Shown: in pieces, positions 46,501 through 55,851 of the stretch
How positions within the stretch are numbered: the stretch's first letter is position 1
Layout: each line of letters opens with the position of its first letter
Source of the DNA: Victivallaceae bacterium
GTDB lineage: Bacteria; Verrucomicrobiota; Lentisphaeria; Victivallales; Victivallaceae
DNA length: 64,000 nt
Direction of reading: 5' to 3'
Assembly (NCBI GenBank): GCA_028709805.1
Contig: JAQUTL010000010.1
Location: 1 to 64,000, forward strand
Program-made: the position numbers and the translations under genes
The notes under the pieces: model-generated
Told to the model about the DNA's origin: nothing
Databases searched by the model: none
What the model saw: only the letters and a program-made list of their open reading frames with translations

Positions 46501-48165
46501 ATGCTTACATATCTGAAAATCACAAATCTGGCGCTGATGGCGCATGCCGAAGTGGAGTTCGGCCCAGGCTTCAACGCGGTGACCGGAGAGACGGGCGCGG
46601 GCAAATCGGTTTTGCTCGGCACGGTGGCGCTGCTGCTTGGCGTCCGGGCGGACAAGTCGTTGATCCGGCAGGGGTGCGACCGCTGTGAAATCGTCGGTGC
46701 GATCTCGCTGGACGGGGTTTCGTCGCCGGCGGTGGCCGCGCTGTTCGACGATCTGGCGATCCGGTTCGACCCGTCGGAAGAACTGCGTCTGCGCCGGGTC
46801 ATCACTCACACCGGAAGCCGCTGTTTTGTGAATGACACTCCGGTGGGGCTTCAGGCGCTGGCCGGGATCGGCGGCGTGCTGATGGACGTTTACAGCGCCA
46901 ACGAACAGTATTCGCTGCTCGACCACGCCAGACAGCTTGAAATGATCGACCGGTTCGGCGGCTGTTCCGCGCTGCTTTCCGCTTACGAAGCCGAGTTCGC
47001 AGCGCTGAAAAAATTACGCGCCGCCCGCGAGGAGGCGATGAAGGCTCTGCCGTCGCCGCAGGAGGCGGAGCTGCTGGGCGCGCTGGTCGCCGACATCGAC
47101 GCGGTGAACCCGGAGGATGACGAGGACCGCGCCGTCGGAGAAAAGTTTACACTGGCGGCCAACCGCCGGGAGATAATCGAACTGGCGTCCGGCCTCTCCT
47201 CGCTGTTGAGCGAGGGGGAAAATTCGATCTGCGACCAGCTGGCCGCGGTCTACCGGCAGCTTTCGACGCTGGACCGCCTGGTCTCCGGACGGTTGGGTGA
47301 ACGGCTCGACCGGTGCTCGATTCTGGAGGACGGCGTGCGGGAGCTTTCGGACTCGGTGCGCGAAGTGGCCGAGTCGACCGATTTGGATGACGAAGCGCTG
47401 GCCGGTCTTGAAGTCCGGATGTCGGCGCTGCAGCAGCTCAAGCGGCGCCACGGTCCGCAGCTGGCCGACGTGATTGAAAAATGGCGGAATGCCAAAGCGC
47501 GGCTCGCCGGATTCGCCGCCGCCGGTCAGATGCGTAAAAAATTCGACGACGACGAGAAAAAAATTATGGAACGGCTGCTTGCCGCCGGATCCGCGCTGAC
47601 AGTTGAACGGCGTAAACAGGCCGCCGCTTTTGCGGTGGCGGTCGGCGGGGTGCTGACCCGGCTCGGCATGCCGTACGCCAGAATCGTTCCGGACTTCACC
47701 GCGGTCGCGCCCCGCGAAAACGGACTTGACGAGGTTGAACTGCTGTTTTCCGCCAATCGCGGAATTGAGCCGCGGGCGCTGCGACTCACCGCGTCATCCG
47801 GGGAACTGTCGCGGGTGATGCTGGCAGTAAAGGCGGTTCTGGCCGAGCGGGACACGGTTCCGGTGCTGATCTTCGATGAAATCGATGCAAATGTCGGCGG
47901 CGAGACAGCCAACGAGGTGGCCGCAGTGATTTCCGAGCTTTCCCGGCGACGGCAGGTGCTGTGCATTTCCCATCTTGCCCAGGTCGCCGCGCGGGCCGAC
48001 CGCCACTTTTCCGTGCGGAAGAGCGACGGAGGAGCCGACGACCCCGACGCGGTCACCAGCTCGGAAATCGTTGAGCTTTCCGGCGACGCCCGGACGGCGG
48101 AGCTGGCCAGAATGCTCGGCGGCGGCCCGGCGGCGCTTCGCCACGCCGGAGAACTTTTGCGGTAA
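46501..48165 (+). CDS. recN: DNA repair protein RecN
   Basis: MLTYLKITNLALMAHAEVEFGPGFNAVTGETGAGKSVLLG ... LSRVMLAVKAVLAERDTVPVLIFDEIDANVGGETA. Confidence 0.95.
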   Translation: MLTYLKITNLALMAHAEVEFGPGFNAVTGETGAGKSVLLGTVALLLGVRADKSLIRQGCDRCEIVGAISLDGVSSPAVAALFDDLAIRFDPSEELRLRRVITHTGSRCFVNDTPVGLQALAGIGGVLMDVYSANEQYSLLDHARQLEMIDRFGGCSALLSAYEAEFAALKKLRAAREEAMKALPSPQEAELLGALVADIDAVNPEDDEDRAVGEKFTLAANRREIIELASGLSSLLSEGENSICDQLAAVYRQLSTLDRLVSGRLGERLDRCSILEDGVRELSDSVREVAESTDLDDEALAGLEVRMSALQQLKRRHGPQLADVIEKWRNAKARLAGFAAAGQMRKKFDDDEKKIMERLLAAGSALTVERRKQAAAFAVAVGGVLTRLGMPYARIVPDFTAVAPRENGLDEVELLFSANRGIEPRALRLTASSGELSRVMLAVKAVLAERDTVPVLIFDEIDANVGGETANEVAAVISELSRRRQVLCISHLAQVAARADRHFSVRKSDGGADDPDAVTSSEIVELSGDARTAELARMLGGGPAALRHAGELLR

Positions 48166-48239
48166 GACGGAAATAATTTTTGCAAAAGCGCCCGACCGGG
48201 GTTATATTTTGTAATAAACCATTTGCGAGGTGACTTGAC

Positions 48240-48962
48240 ATGAAGCTTTTTCTTTTGCTGCTGACCGTGATGGGCGCGGCGCTCTTTTCCGGCGGATGCC
48301 GGTCCGAACTCTACTACCGCGACAAAGCGGTGGGAGAAGCGCGCGAGTATGTGCTGGAAAACGCGCCGGAACTCAACGCCGAGCAGCGCGACCATGTCCG
48401 GTTCACCCAGCCGGTTCTGCTCTACGACCCGAAAGTCGGCGGCAAATCCGGCACGTTTCTGACCCGGACTCCGGGGCAGATATGCGTCACCTGGCTGGTT
48501 CCGGGTAGCAAGGCCGCCTACATGGTGGTCGGTTTTTCCGACAGCCGGATGATGGACTGGTCGCCCAACCGTTTGATCCGGCGGACATTCCCGCAGGACG
48601 ACCAGTCGCGGCTCGGCGCGATCGACAAGGCCAGACAGTACATTTTCAAAGGCATTTACATCAACCTTTCCGCCGACTCCGGCAATGTGGTGCGGTTTGA
48701 AAATCCGGAAATATATCATTCCAATTTCACTCCCGAGACTTCGTTCACCGGCGAAGACCGCGAGGCGTTCATCAAATCGCTGGCGCAGAAGCCCCAGTAC
48801 GCTCTGGTCTGGAAATCGCCGGACGAGCCGGAGTTGAGCTTTGTGGTATTCGGCTATTCCGATCCCGATCTCAACGGCTGGACGGCTAATTCCGGCGGTA
48901 TTTATGAAAACGCCGATCTTGCCGGAAAACTTGGCGCAAAGTTCGAGGAGGCCGCAGAATGA
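48240..48962 (+). CDS. Hypothetical lipoprotein
   Basis: MKLFLLLLTVMGAALFSGGCRSELYYRDKAVG: lipobox-like SGGC. Confidence 0.65.
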   Translation: MKLFLLLLTVMGAALFSGGCRSELYYRDKAVGEAREYVLENAPELNAEQRDHVRFTQPVLLYDPKVGGKSGTFLTRTPGQICVTWLVPGSKAAYMVVGFSDSRMMDWSPNRLIRRTFPQDDQSRLGAIDKARQYIFKGIYINLSADSGNVVRFENPEIYHSNFTPETSFTGEDREAFIKSLAQKPQYALVWKSPDEPELSFVVFGYSDPDLNGWTANSGGIYENADLAGKLGAKFEEAAE

Positions 48963-49840
48963 TCCGCAGCATGACCGGCTTCGGCAAGGCCGAAAAAGAC
49001 TGCGGAGCACCGCATTGCCATATCACGGTGGAAACGGTAAGCGTGAACCGGAAGCAGCTGGATCTCCGGCTGAATCTGCCGCGCGAACTTGCGGCGATGG
49101 AACCGGAATTGCGCTCAAAGGTGGCGAAAAAAGTCGGTCGCGGCAGCGTTTCGGTAAAGATAAACTGCGATTTTCACGGCGGAGAAACGGCGGCGGCGGT
49201 CAATTTGCCGCTGCTGCGCAGTCTGGTGCGGACCGCGCTCGCGGTGCGCGATGAATTCGGCATGGTCGGCGCGGTCGATGTGGCCGGTCTGATGCGGCTG
49301 CCCGGCGTGATCGACGAACAGGATGTGGACCGGTGTTCCGAAGAGTTGTCCGCCGCGGTCGGCGCCGCACTGGACGATGCACTGGATGCAATGACCGCCA
49401 TGCGCGACCGCGAGGGCGAGGCGTTGAAGGCCGACCTCTGCTCCCGGCTTGATCTGCTGAAAAAACTGCTGGACAATATCAGGCCGTTGACCGCCGCCAT
49501 TCCGGTCCGTCTCAAAGAAAAGCTCATGGAAAAACTTGCGTCCGGCGGTTTGCCGGTGGATATGAATGATGACCGGATGCTCAAGGAGGTGCTGTTTTAC
49601 GCCGACAAAAACGACACCACCGAGGAGGTCACCCGGCTGGACAGCCATTTTGCCCAATTTATGAAATTTGTCGATTCCGCCGAGCCGGCGGGGCGTAATC
49701 TGGACTTTCTGCTTCAGGAGATGTTCCGTGAAATAACCACGCTTTCAAACAAAGCCGGCACGCCGGAAATCTCGCCGCTGACGGTGGCGTTCAAATCGGA
49801 ACTGGAAAAACTGCGCGAGCAGATTCAGAACGCCGAGTAG
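48959..49840 (+). CDS. YicC family protein (endoribonuclease YicC/YloC-like)
   Basis: MIRSMTGFGKAEKDC...VETVSVNRKQLDLRLNLPREL ... GRNLDFLLQEMFREITTLSNKAG. Confidence 0.93.
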   Translation: MIRSMTGFGKAEKDCGAPHCHITVETVSVNRKQLDLRLNLPRELAAMEPELRSKVAKKVGRGSVSVKINCDFHGGETAAAVNLPLLRSLVRTALAVRDEFGMVGAVDVAGLMRLPGVIDEQDVDRCSEELSAAVGAALDDALDAMTAMRDREGEALKADLCSRLDLLKKLLDNIRPLTAAIPVRLKEKLMEKLASGGLPVDMNDDRMLKEVLFYADKNDTTEEVTRLDSHFAQFMKFVDSAEPAGRNLDFLLQEMFREITTLSNKAGTPEISPLTVAFKSELEKLREQIQNAE

Positions 49841-49882
49841 CCGGAGCCGCCGCGGCTTGTCGCCGTCGGCCGGAAAAGATTA

Positions 49883-49932
49883 CAAAAAAAATAAAGCGCG
49901 GTACGCGTCATGATTTGGACGCACACCGCGTT
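49883..49932 (-). terminator. Rho-independent terminator of the giant minus-strand gene
   Basis: Stem CGCGGT-ACGCGTC / GGACGC-AC-ACCGCG with minus-strand TTTATTTTTTTTG tail. Confidence 0.7.
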
Positions 49933-49952
49933 TATGTTGCACGCAAAAGCGC

Positions 49953-52900
49953 TCAGGCGAGCGTCCCCTTGACGTAGCCAACGCGAAGAATGCCGGAATC
50001 GGCGTCAAGCGTCAGCGTGCCGTTGTCAATTTGGACGGTTTCGCCCCAAGAGAAGGCGCCCAGACGGACACCGGAGGCGTCAAGCAGGTTGACAGCAACG
50101 CCTTCAAAGTCCTCGTCACTCACATCCATCAGGTCGAATTCGAAACCGGCGGCGGTGTCGATAACCAGTGTGACCGTCCGCTTTTCGCCGGTCAGATTGA
50201 AACTTGACGGGGCGCCGGAAATCAGTCCGGTCTCGCCGCGGCCGACCAGATTGAATTTCCACTCCGCCGCCTCACAGCGGTTCGCCGCGCTGATATTGAC
50301 CGAGCCGCCGCCGAATGACAGCGTGTCAAAATTGACGAGCGTGCCGGAAAAATCTCCGGTGAAATCGTTGAACTCCGCCACCGTCCTTTGGGCGACTGAG
50401 CAGTTGCCCTTGCCCAGAGCGTTGACCGTGCCGACCGTCAGATAGTCGCCATTGCCGGTGAATTCGACAATCGCGTCGCCAAGCACGTTGACGGCGCCCG
50501 ATCCCACCACGCATCCGGCGGCGTACACATAACCCTGTATCGCGGTCACGGCGTCAAAATCGGCGTGTATCGTCACCCGGCAGTCGCCGTTCACCGTCAC
50601 CGCGCCGTCGGCGGCAGCATATCCCGCGCCGTAGACACCGTTGGCAACCGTTGCGCCGGAGAGTTTCAACATGACTTCTCCAACCGCGAACATGGAACCG
50701 CCCTGCGCCTGTCCGCCGCCGACCACATTGGAAAACGCCCCGCTGCCGAGATTCAGATCAATTTTGCCTTTCACAACGCAGTTGCCGCCCGCAGCGCCGT
50801 TATTCACCGCCTGTCCGCCGCCGACGATCCATGCCGAATTGCCTTTGCCGGCCGCGATAAGTTTAAGATTGTCGGAGTGGCGGATGTTTTCGAGTGAGAG
50901 ATTGACGTCACCGCCGATCACGGTGTTTCCGCCGCAGGCGCGGCTGCCGCCGAATATCAGCCCCTCGTAGGCGCCGGGCGCCGCCACGGTGCTTTTAAAT
51001 ACCGCCGTCACGCTGCCGGAGATGGCGGTGTCGCGCCCGGATGAGCCGGCGGCGCCAACGGCGGGAACCGTTCCGCCGTAGAAGTTTCCGCTCATTTTGG
51101 CGCCGTTGTAGGCCGGCAGATCGATCAGCAGCCGGACGTCGCCATTGACGCCGCCGCTGCCGGCTCCGGAAAAAACGTTGAACACCAAGGCGTTGTGCAG
51201 TATCACCGAAATGTCTCCGTTGACCGTGCAGTTATCGCCGCCGCCGTACACATAGCGATGGCGGCCGCCGGCCACCTCCATGTTTACCGCGTATTTCCCG
51301 CCCGAAGCCGCCGACACGACGGAATTACGACCGCCGCCCAGGAGCAGCGCGGTAGTGAGCGCACTGTCGCCGTCAACATAGAGATTGACCCCGGCGGTGA
51401 CGTTCTGCCCGTCGCCGCCGCCGTAGATGATATTTTTGGCTCCGCCGGTCACCTTAAGCCAGGTGGCGGCGATTGATTTGTTCGACGCGCCGGCGAAAAT
51501 GACGGCCCCGGTCTGCCCGGCGGTGACTATGCCGCCGGTGGAAACGGTTCCGAACGCGTCGTTGACCGCGTTTCCGCCGGAATTTTCCAGCTTGTCGCCA
51601 AGCCGCAGCGTGGCCCCGGAGGAGACATCCAGATCGTTGACGTAGCGGACCGCGTATTTTTTGATGGAATCCCAGGCGATCGCGTCCCACCCAAGCTCGG
51701 TATTGGTGGAATACAATGAGCGCACGCTCAAATTGGCGACCTTTTTGGCCAGCAGTTCGTCATATTTTTCCTCAAGCGTCACCACATAGCCGTCCACTTC
51801 GACCGATTCTCCGAGCGTGATGTCGAATGAGACTCCGCCGAATGTCGCCTTGAACACCGGCATCGCATACCGGACGGCGGCCACCCGCTTTTTGAAGCTC
51901 TCCCAGCTGTTGTCCTCGATAATGCGGTGCGGACATTTTTTTCCGCTCCAGTCATAGTGCATGCGCAGATCGTCCACCGTAAGCCCGGTGGCGTAGAGCA
52001 GATAGGCGGCCAGTTTCACCGCGTTGTCTTCGGCCCGGTAATAAATGTCGCTGCTGTATATGGTGCTGCGGCAGATTTCCACGCCGATGCTTTTCATGTT
52101 GCCGTCGCCGTGACCATCGCCGGCGTGCCAGCCGTGAACGTTGAGCGGCATGATCTGCACCGCCTGGGTTTCGTCGACCGCAAAGTGAAAAGATATATAT
52201 TGATTGTCCTGCCGGTTGTTCAGATAGTTGCGCTCCTGCATGGCGGTGGCGCTGTTGGCGGTATTGTGAATGGTGATGTATTGCACGTCCGGCATGGCGC
52301 CGGCCAGCTTGTATTTGAGATTATACGGAGTTTCGTCCAGCAAGGCCTGTGTGATTACCAGATCACTGCCGAGCGCGCCGACTTCGCACAGCGTGTATTC
52401 CCCCTGGGAAAGCCGACCGGATATCCGGTACTCTCCGGCGTCGGTTGAGTTCAGCGTGTCAATCATGCAGCCGCGGGTGAACCATTCGCCGTTAAGGTCA
52501 AATTCCACCGCGGAGGTCTTGAGTTTGAACCCGTTGCCGAATTCGGTTCCGGCGCCGCGGATGTAGACGGTTGCGGAAAAGCCGGCCGCCTGATAAATGT
52601 TTGTATTGATCTTCGCGTTGTTGAGTTCAAATCTGGTGGTCAGCCTGCCGATGAAAAGATCGACGTTGGCGGCGGTGGTCCGGGTGCCGTCGGGACGCAG
52701 AATGGTGCCGCCGCGATTTACCGTGGTGTTGCACAGCCTGATATTGCCGACAAAATCGTAGATCGGCGCTTCGCCTTTGATATAGAGGCCGCGGTCGGCC
52801 AGAATGATGGTGCCGCCGGTCATGTCAAGATTGTTTATCATGGCGTTGCGGACAACCAGCGTGCCGCCGGAGATCGACAGGTCGTTGGCGATGGCGATGT

Positions 52901-53609
52901 TGTTCGAGCGGTTGCCGTCCCATTGGCCTCCGACGTTGACCTCGCCAAGATACAGTGTTCCGGCGGTCATGCGCGCCCGGTCGAGCGTGATGATTACGCC
53001 CGGACTCTCCACCGTGCCGCCGCCGGAGGTGCACAGATAGGCGAGACCGCCCTCTTTCTGGCTGATGGTGAGATCGGTTATGTCTCCGCCCCACGCGGTC
53101 CAGCCGTCGATCAGCGTCAGTCTGGAGGTGGCGGCCGGGGTCAGGGCGTTGTTGCCGAATCCGGCGCAGTTTATGGTAAGTCCGTCGATGGTCGCGCCGG
53201 AGCCGCAGGAAAGCGAGTCGTATTCCAAATCGACGACGTCGAGGTTCCGCACCGTCACTCCGTCGCCGATATAAAGCGATCCGCCGGTTTTGGTGTAGTC
53301 GGTCACCACATTCCCGACGGCTGAAAATGTGGTTTTCTGTCCGGCGATCGACGCGTTGACGATCACGGTTCCGGCAAGCAGTTCGCTCCAGTCGAAAACC
53401 GCGCCCGACTCCATGTCAAGCCCGTCGATTTCCGCGGCGCCGTCCAGTTTCAGCGTTCCGCCGGCAAGCACCAGAAGATCGGAAAATTTGCCGGCTCCGG
53501 TGTTCAGGACTTCACCGGAGGAGACCACTGTTGCCGCCGCCACCGCTGCAGAACTGACGGTTGAATCGCGCAATGCGCCGCTTACATATTCCGATTCGTC
53601 GCTCCGCAT
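49953..53609 (-). CDS. Giant beta-helix/autotransporter-like repeat protein with internal N-acetylmuramoyl-L-alanine amidase (Amidase_2) domain
   Basis: N-terminal strand-loop repeats (TVVSSGEVLNTGAG..LLVLAGGTLKLDG); PDVQYITIHNTANSATAMQERNYLNNRQDNQYISFHFAVDETQAVQIMPLNVHGWHAGDGHGDGNMKSIGVEICRS...HYDWSGKKCPHRIIED; C-terminal Gly-rich repeats (GGARNIIYGGGDGQNVTAG...). Confidence 0.85.
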   Translation of the reverse strand: MRSDESEYVSGALRDSTVSSAAVAAATVVSSGEVLNTGAGKFSDLLVLAGGTLKLDGAAEIDGLDMESGAVFDWSELLAGTVIVNASIAGQKTTFSAVGNVVTDYTKTGGSLYIGDGVTVRNLDVVDLEYDSLSCGSGATIDGLTINCAGFGNNALTPAATSRLTLIDGWTAWGGDITDLTISQKEGGLAYLCTSGGGTVESPGVIITLDRARMTAGTLYLGEVNVGGQWDGNRSNNIAIANDLSISGGTLVVRNAMINNLDMTGGTIILADRGLYIKGEAPIYDFVGNIRLCNTTVNRGGTILRPDGTRTTAANVDLFIGRLTTRFELNNAKINTNIYQAAGFSATVYIRGAGTEFGNGFKLKTSAVEFDLNGEWFTRGCMIDTLNSTDAGEYRISGRLSQGEYTLCEVGALGSDLVITQALLDETPYNLKYKLAGAMPDVQYITIHNTANSATAMQERNYLNNRQDNQYISFHFAVDETQAVQIMPLNVHGWHAGDGHGDGNMKSIGVEICRSTIYSSDIYYRAEDNAVKLAAYLLYATGLTVDDLRMHYDWSGKKCPHRIIEDNSWESFKKRVAAVRYAMPVFKATFGGVSFDITLGESVEVDGYVVTLEEKYDELLAKKVANLSVRSLYSTNTELGWDAIAWDSIKKYAVRYVNDLDVSSGATLRLGDKLENSGGNAVNDAFGTVSTGGIVTAGQTGAVIFAGASNKSIAATWLKVTGGAKNIIYGGGDGQNVTAGVNLYVDGDSALTTALLLGGGRNSVVSAASGGKYAVNMEVAGGRHRYVYGGGDNCTVNGDISVILHNALVFNVFSGAGSGGVNGDVRLLIDLPAYNGAKMSGNFYGGTVPAVGAAGSSGRDTAISGSVTAVFKSTVAAPGAYEGLIFGGSRACGGNTVIGGDVNLSLENIRHSDNLKLIAAGKGNSAWIVGGGQAVNNGAAGGNCVVKGKIDLNLGSGAFSNVVGGGQAQGGSMFAVGEVMLKLSGATVANGVYGAGYAAADGAVTVNGDCRVTIHADFDAVTAIQGYVYAAGCVVGSGAVNVLGDAIVEFTGNGDYLTVGTVNALGKGNCSVAQRTVAEFNDFTGDFSGTLVNFDTLSFGGGSVNISAANRCEAAEWKFNLVGRGETGLISGAPSSFNLTGEKRTVTLVIDTAAGFEFDLMDVSDEDFEGVAVNLLDASGVRLGAFSWGETVQIDNGTLTLDADSGILRVGYVKGTLA

Positions 53610-53728
53610 CTTCCACGCCTCCGCTGTTGTTTTTTTTGCGTATTTGATTATCCATACGCAATATAGCACAAACCGCCCCGAAAATCAACACCCGGAAAGC
53701 AGCGTATTGCGGAAAAAACATCCGGCCG

Positions 53729-55204
53729 TCAGGCCAGCGGCGAGACCAGACGCAACGCTTCTGAAACCAGCTCCGGCATGTCGTCGGCAATCACCGAGCG
53801 CATGGCGGACGGATGGAGTTCTCCGGCAAGTCCGTGCAGATAGACCGCGGTGCAGACCGCGTCAAAATGACGCTCCGGCGGTTCGCGCCCGATCATTGCG
53901 GCGATCACGCCGGTCAGAACGTCACCGGAACCGGCGGTGGCCAGCGCCGGACAGCCGGACGAATTGACGCTCAACCGCCCGTCCGGATGCGCCACCACCG
54001 TTTTGGCGCACTTCAGCACCACAATCGCGCCGGACGCTTTGGCCAGCGACAGCGCCTGCACCGTCTTATCCGTGTCCGGATTCTGATTGAACGCATTTTG
54101 CAGCCGTCTTATTTCACCGGGATGCGGGGTGAACACGGTGGTTGCTCCGGCATGACGCGAACGGAGCAGTTCCGGCTCGGCGGCGATCATATTCAACGCC
54201 TCGGCGTCCAGCACCAGCGGCCGTTCAAGTTCAAGTATTTTCCGGAACACCTCCTGCCGCGGTCCGACCCAGCCCGGTCCCACCACCGCCACATCGGAAG
54301 ATTCCACAATCTCCGGCGCCTCCGTGAAATCGGCGTCCACATTGCGCAGCACCATTGCCAGCGGCAGTCGCGTATTCATACCGGGAGCCGCCGCCATCTG
54401 CACCAGTCCGGCGCCGGAACGCAGCGCCGCGATCGCCGACAACTGCGGCGCACCCATATATGCCGGACTGCCGCCGATCACCGCCACCCGGCCGCGCGAG
54501 TTTTTGTGCGACTCGTGCGGCAGCATATCGATGAAATTCGCGGCGTCGATTCCGGTGAACATTGCCGGACCGCCGTGTTCCGGCGCCGGAATCGACAGCG
54601 GAATCACCCGGATCGGTCCGCAGTGTCTTCCGGCGTCGCCGAGGGTAAGCCCGATCTTCGGCCAGCCGAAGGTCACGGTGGTTGACGCGGTGACCGCCAC
54701 CGGATTCACGCTGCCGTCGTCGCAGTTAAGTCCGGACGGGCAGTCCAGCGACACCACCGGCAGCCGGGCGGCGTTGATTTTTGAGATTATTTCATCGTAA
54801 GGCGGATTCAACGCTCCGGTGACCCCGGTTCCCAGCAGCGCGTCGATTATCATGTCTCCGGGGCGGAATTCCAGCTCGACGGCCGGCAGCACCTTCAATC
54901 GCCGTCCGTGATACCGGCTGGCCTCCGACATTTTATGCACCGGCGCCACTCCGAACACCGCGACCTGCTCGTGAAAAACTTCAAGCAGATCGGTCGCCAC
55001 CTTCAGCCCGTCGCCGCCGTTGTTGCCGCGGCCGCACACCACCACAAACCGGCGGCGGAAATGTTCCGGAAACCGCAGCGCCCAGCGGTGTATCCACCGC
55101 GCCGCGCCGCTCCCGGCCTCGTTCATAAGTTCGGTTTCCGAAGTTCCTGATTCGACCGCGCGTCTTTCAAGCGCCCGCATCTCGCTGGTGGAAACAAGTA
55201 TCAT
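53729..55204 (-). CDS. Bifunctional NAD(P)HX epimerase/dehydratase
   Basis: FVVVCGRGNNGGDGLKVATDL (epimerase); GRVAVIGGSPAYMGAPQLSAIAALRSGAGLVQMA; VFTPHPGEIRRL; LATAGSGDVLTGVIAAMIG. Confidence 0.93.
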   Translation of the reverse strand: MILVSTSEMRALERRAVESGTSETELMNEAGSGAARWIHRWALRFPEHFRRRFVVVCGRGNNGGDGLKVATDLLEVFHEQVAVFGVAPVHKMSEASRYHGRRLKVLPAVELEFRPGDMIIDALLGTGVTGALNPPYDEIISKINAARLPVVSLDCPSGLNCDDGSVNPVAVTASTTVTFGWPKIGLTLGDAGRHCGPIRVIPLSIPAPEHGGPAMFTGIDAANFIDMLPHESHKNSRGRVAVIGGSPAYMGAPQLSAIAALRSGAGLVQMAAAPGMNTRLPLAMVLRNVDADFTEAPEIVESSDVAVVGPGWVGPRQEVFRKILELERPLVLDAEALNMIAAEPELLRSRHAGATTVFTPHPGEIRRLQNAFNQNPDTDKTVQALSLAKASGAIVVLKCAKTVVAHPDGRLSVNSSGCPALATAGSGDVLTGVIAAMIGREPPERHFDAVCTAVYLHGLAGELHPSAMRSVIADDMPELVSEALRLVSPLA

Positions 55205-55851
55205 GACAACATCCCCATTCCGCAGTCCACATCGAGGACCGCACCGGTTATTGATTCGTTCGCAAGCATGAACAGCACCGCCGCCGCCGCGTCATCCAGC
55301 GCCACCGGACGGCGCAGCGGAATAACCTCCAGCGTCCGGCGCATCTTCAGGTGGGCTAATTCGTCCGGCGGCAGAACCGGACCGAGCGCCACGCCGTTGA
55401 CCCGCATTTTCGGCGCAAACTCCATTGCCAGTTTGACCGTGGCTTCGCGCAACAGAAATTTACTCTCCCGGTACGGGTCGCCGTCACTGTGGGTATTCAC
55501 CGAGCTGTCCAGCATGTTTACCGCGCATCCCGAGCCGAACCGGCGGAAAAACTCCCGCAGCAGCCCTACCGGAAATTCATAGTTGACCCGCATCTGCTCC
55601 GCGGCGCCGGCATGCAGAAACACCGACGCGTTGTTGACCACCGCGTCAAGCCGGCCGCAGCGGTCAAGCAGCTCCTCCGGCGATCCGTCGAGGAAATCCA
55701 TCCGCACCGTCTCAGCCCAGTCCGGCACGGCGGTCCGGTTGCAGTGTATCACCGGAACCGCCCCCGCCGCCCGCAGCGCCGCAGCGATAGCGGCGCCGAC
55801 CCGTCGGCCGCCGCCGGTGACCAGAACTCTTTTTCCGGCAAGCAGACTCAT
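55201..55851 (-). CDS. Short-chain dehydrogenase/reductase (pteridine reductase-like)
   Basis: LAGKRVLVTGGGRRVGAAIAAALRAAGAVPVIHCNR ... VNNAS ... NSITGAVLDVDCGMGM. Confidence 0.88.
   Translation of the reverse strand: MSLLAGKRVLVTGGGRRVGAAIAAALRAAGAVPVIHCNRTAVPDWAETVRMDFLDGSPEELLDRCGRLDAVVNNASVFLHAGAAEQMRVNYEFPVGLLREFFRRFGSGCAVNMLDSSVNTHSDGDPYRESKFLLREATVKLAMEFAPKMRVNGVALGPVLPPDELAHLKMRRTLEVIPLRRPVALDDAAAAVLFMLANESITGAVLDVDCGMGMLS

Noticed and set aside
47526-49010. 494-aa minus-strand ORF
   Set aside because: Antisense to recN, the lipoprotein gene and yicC; Ser/Arg-rich shadow frame
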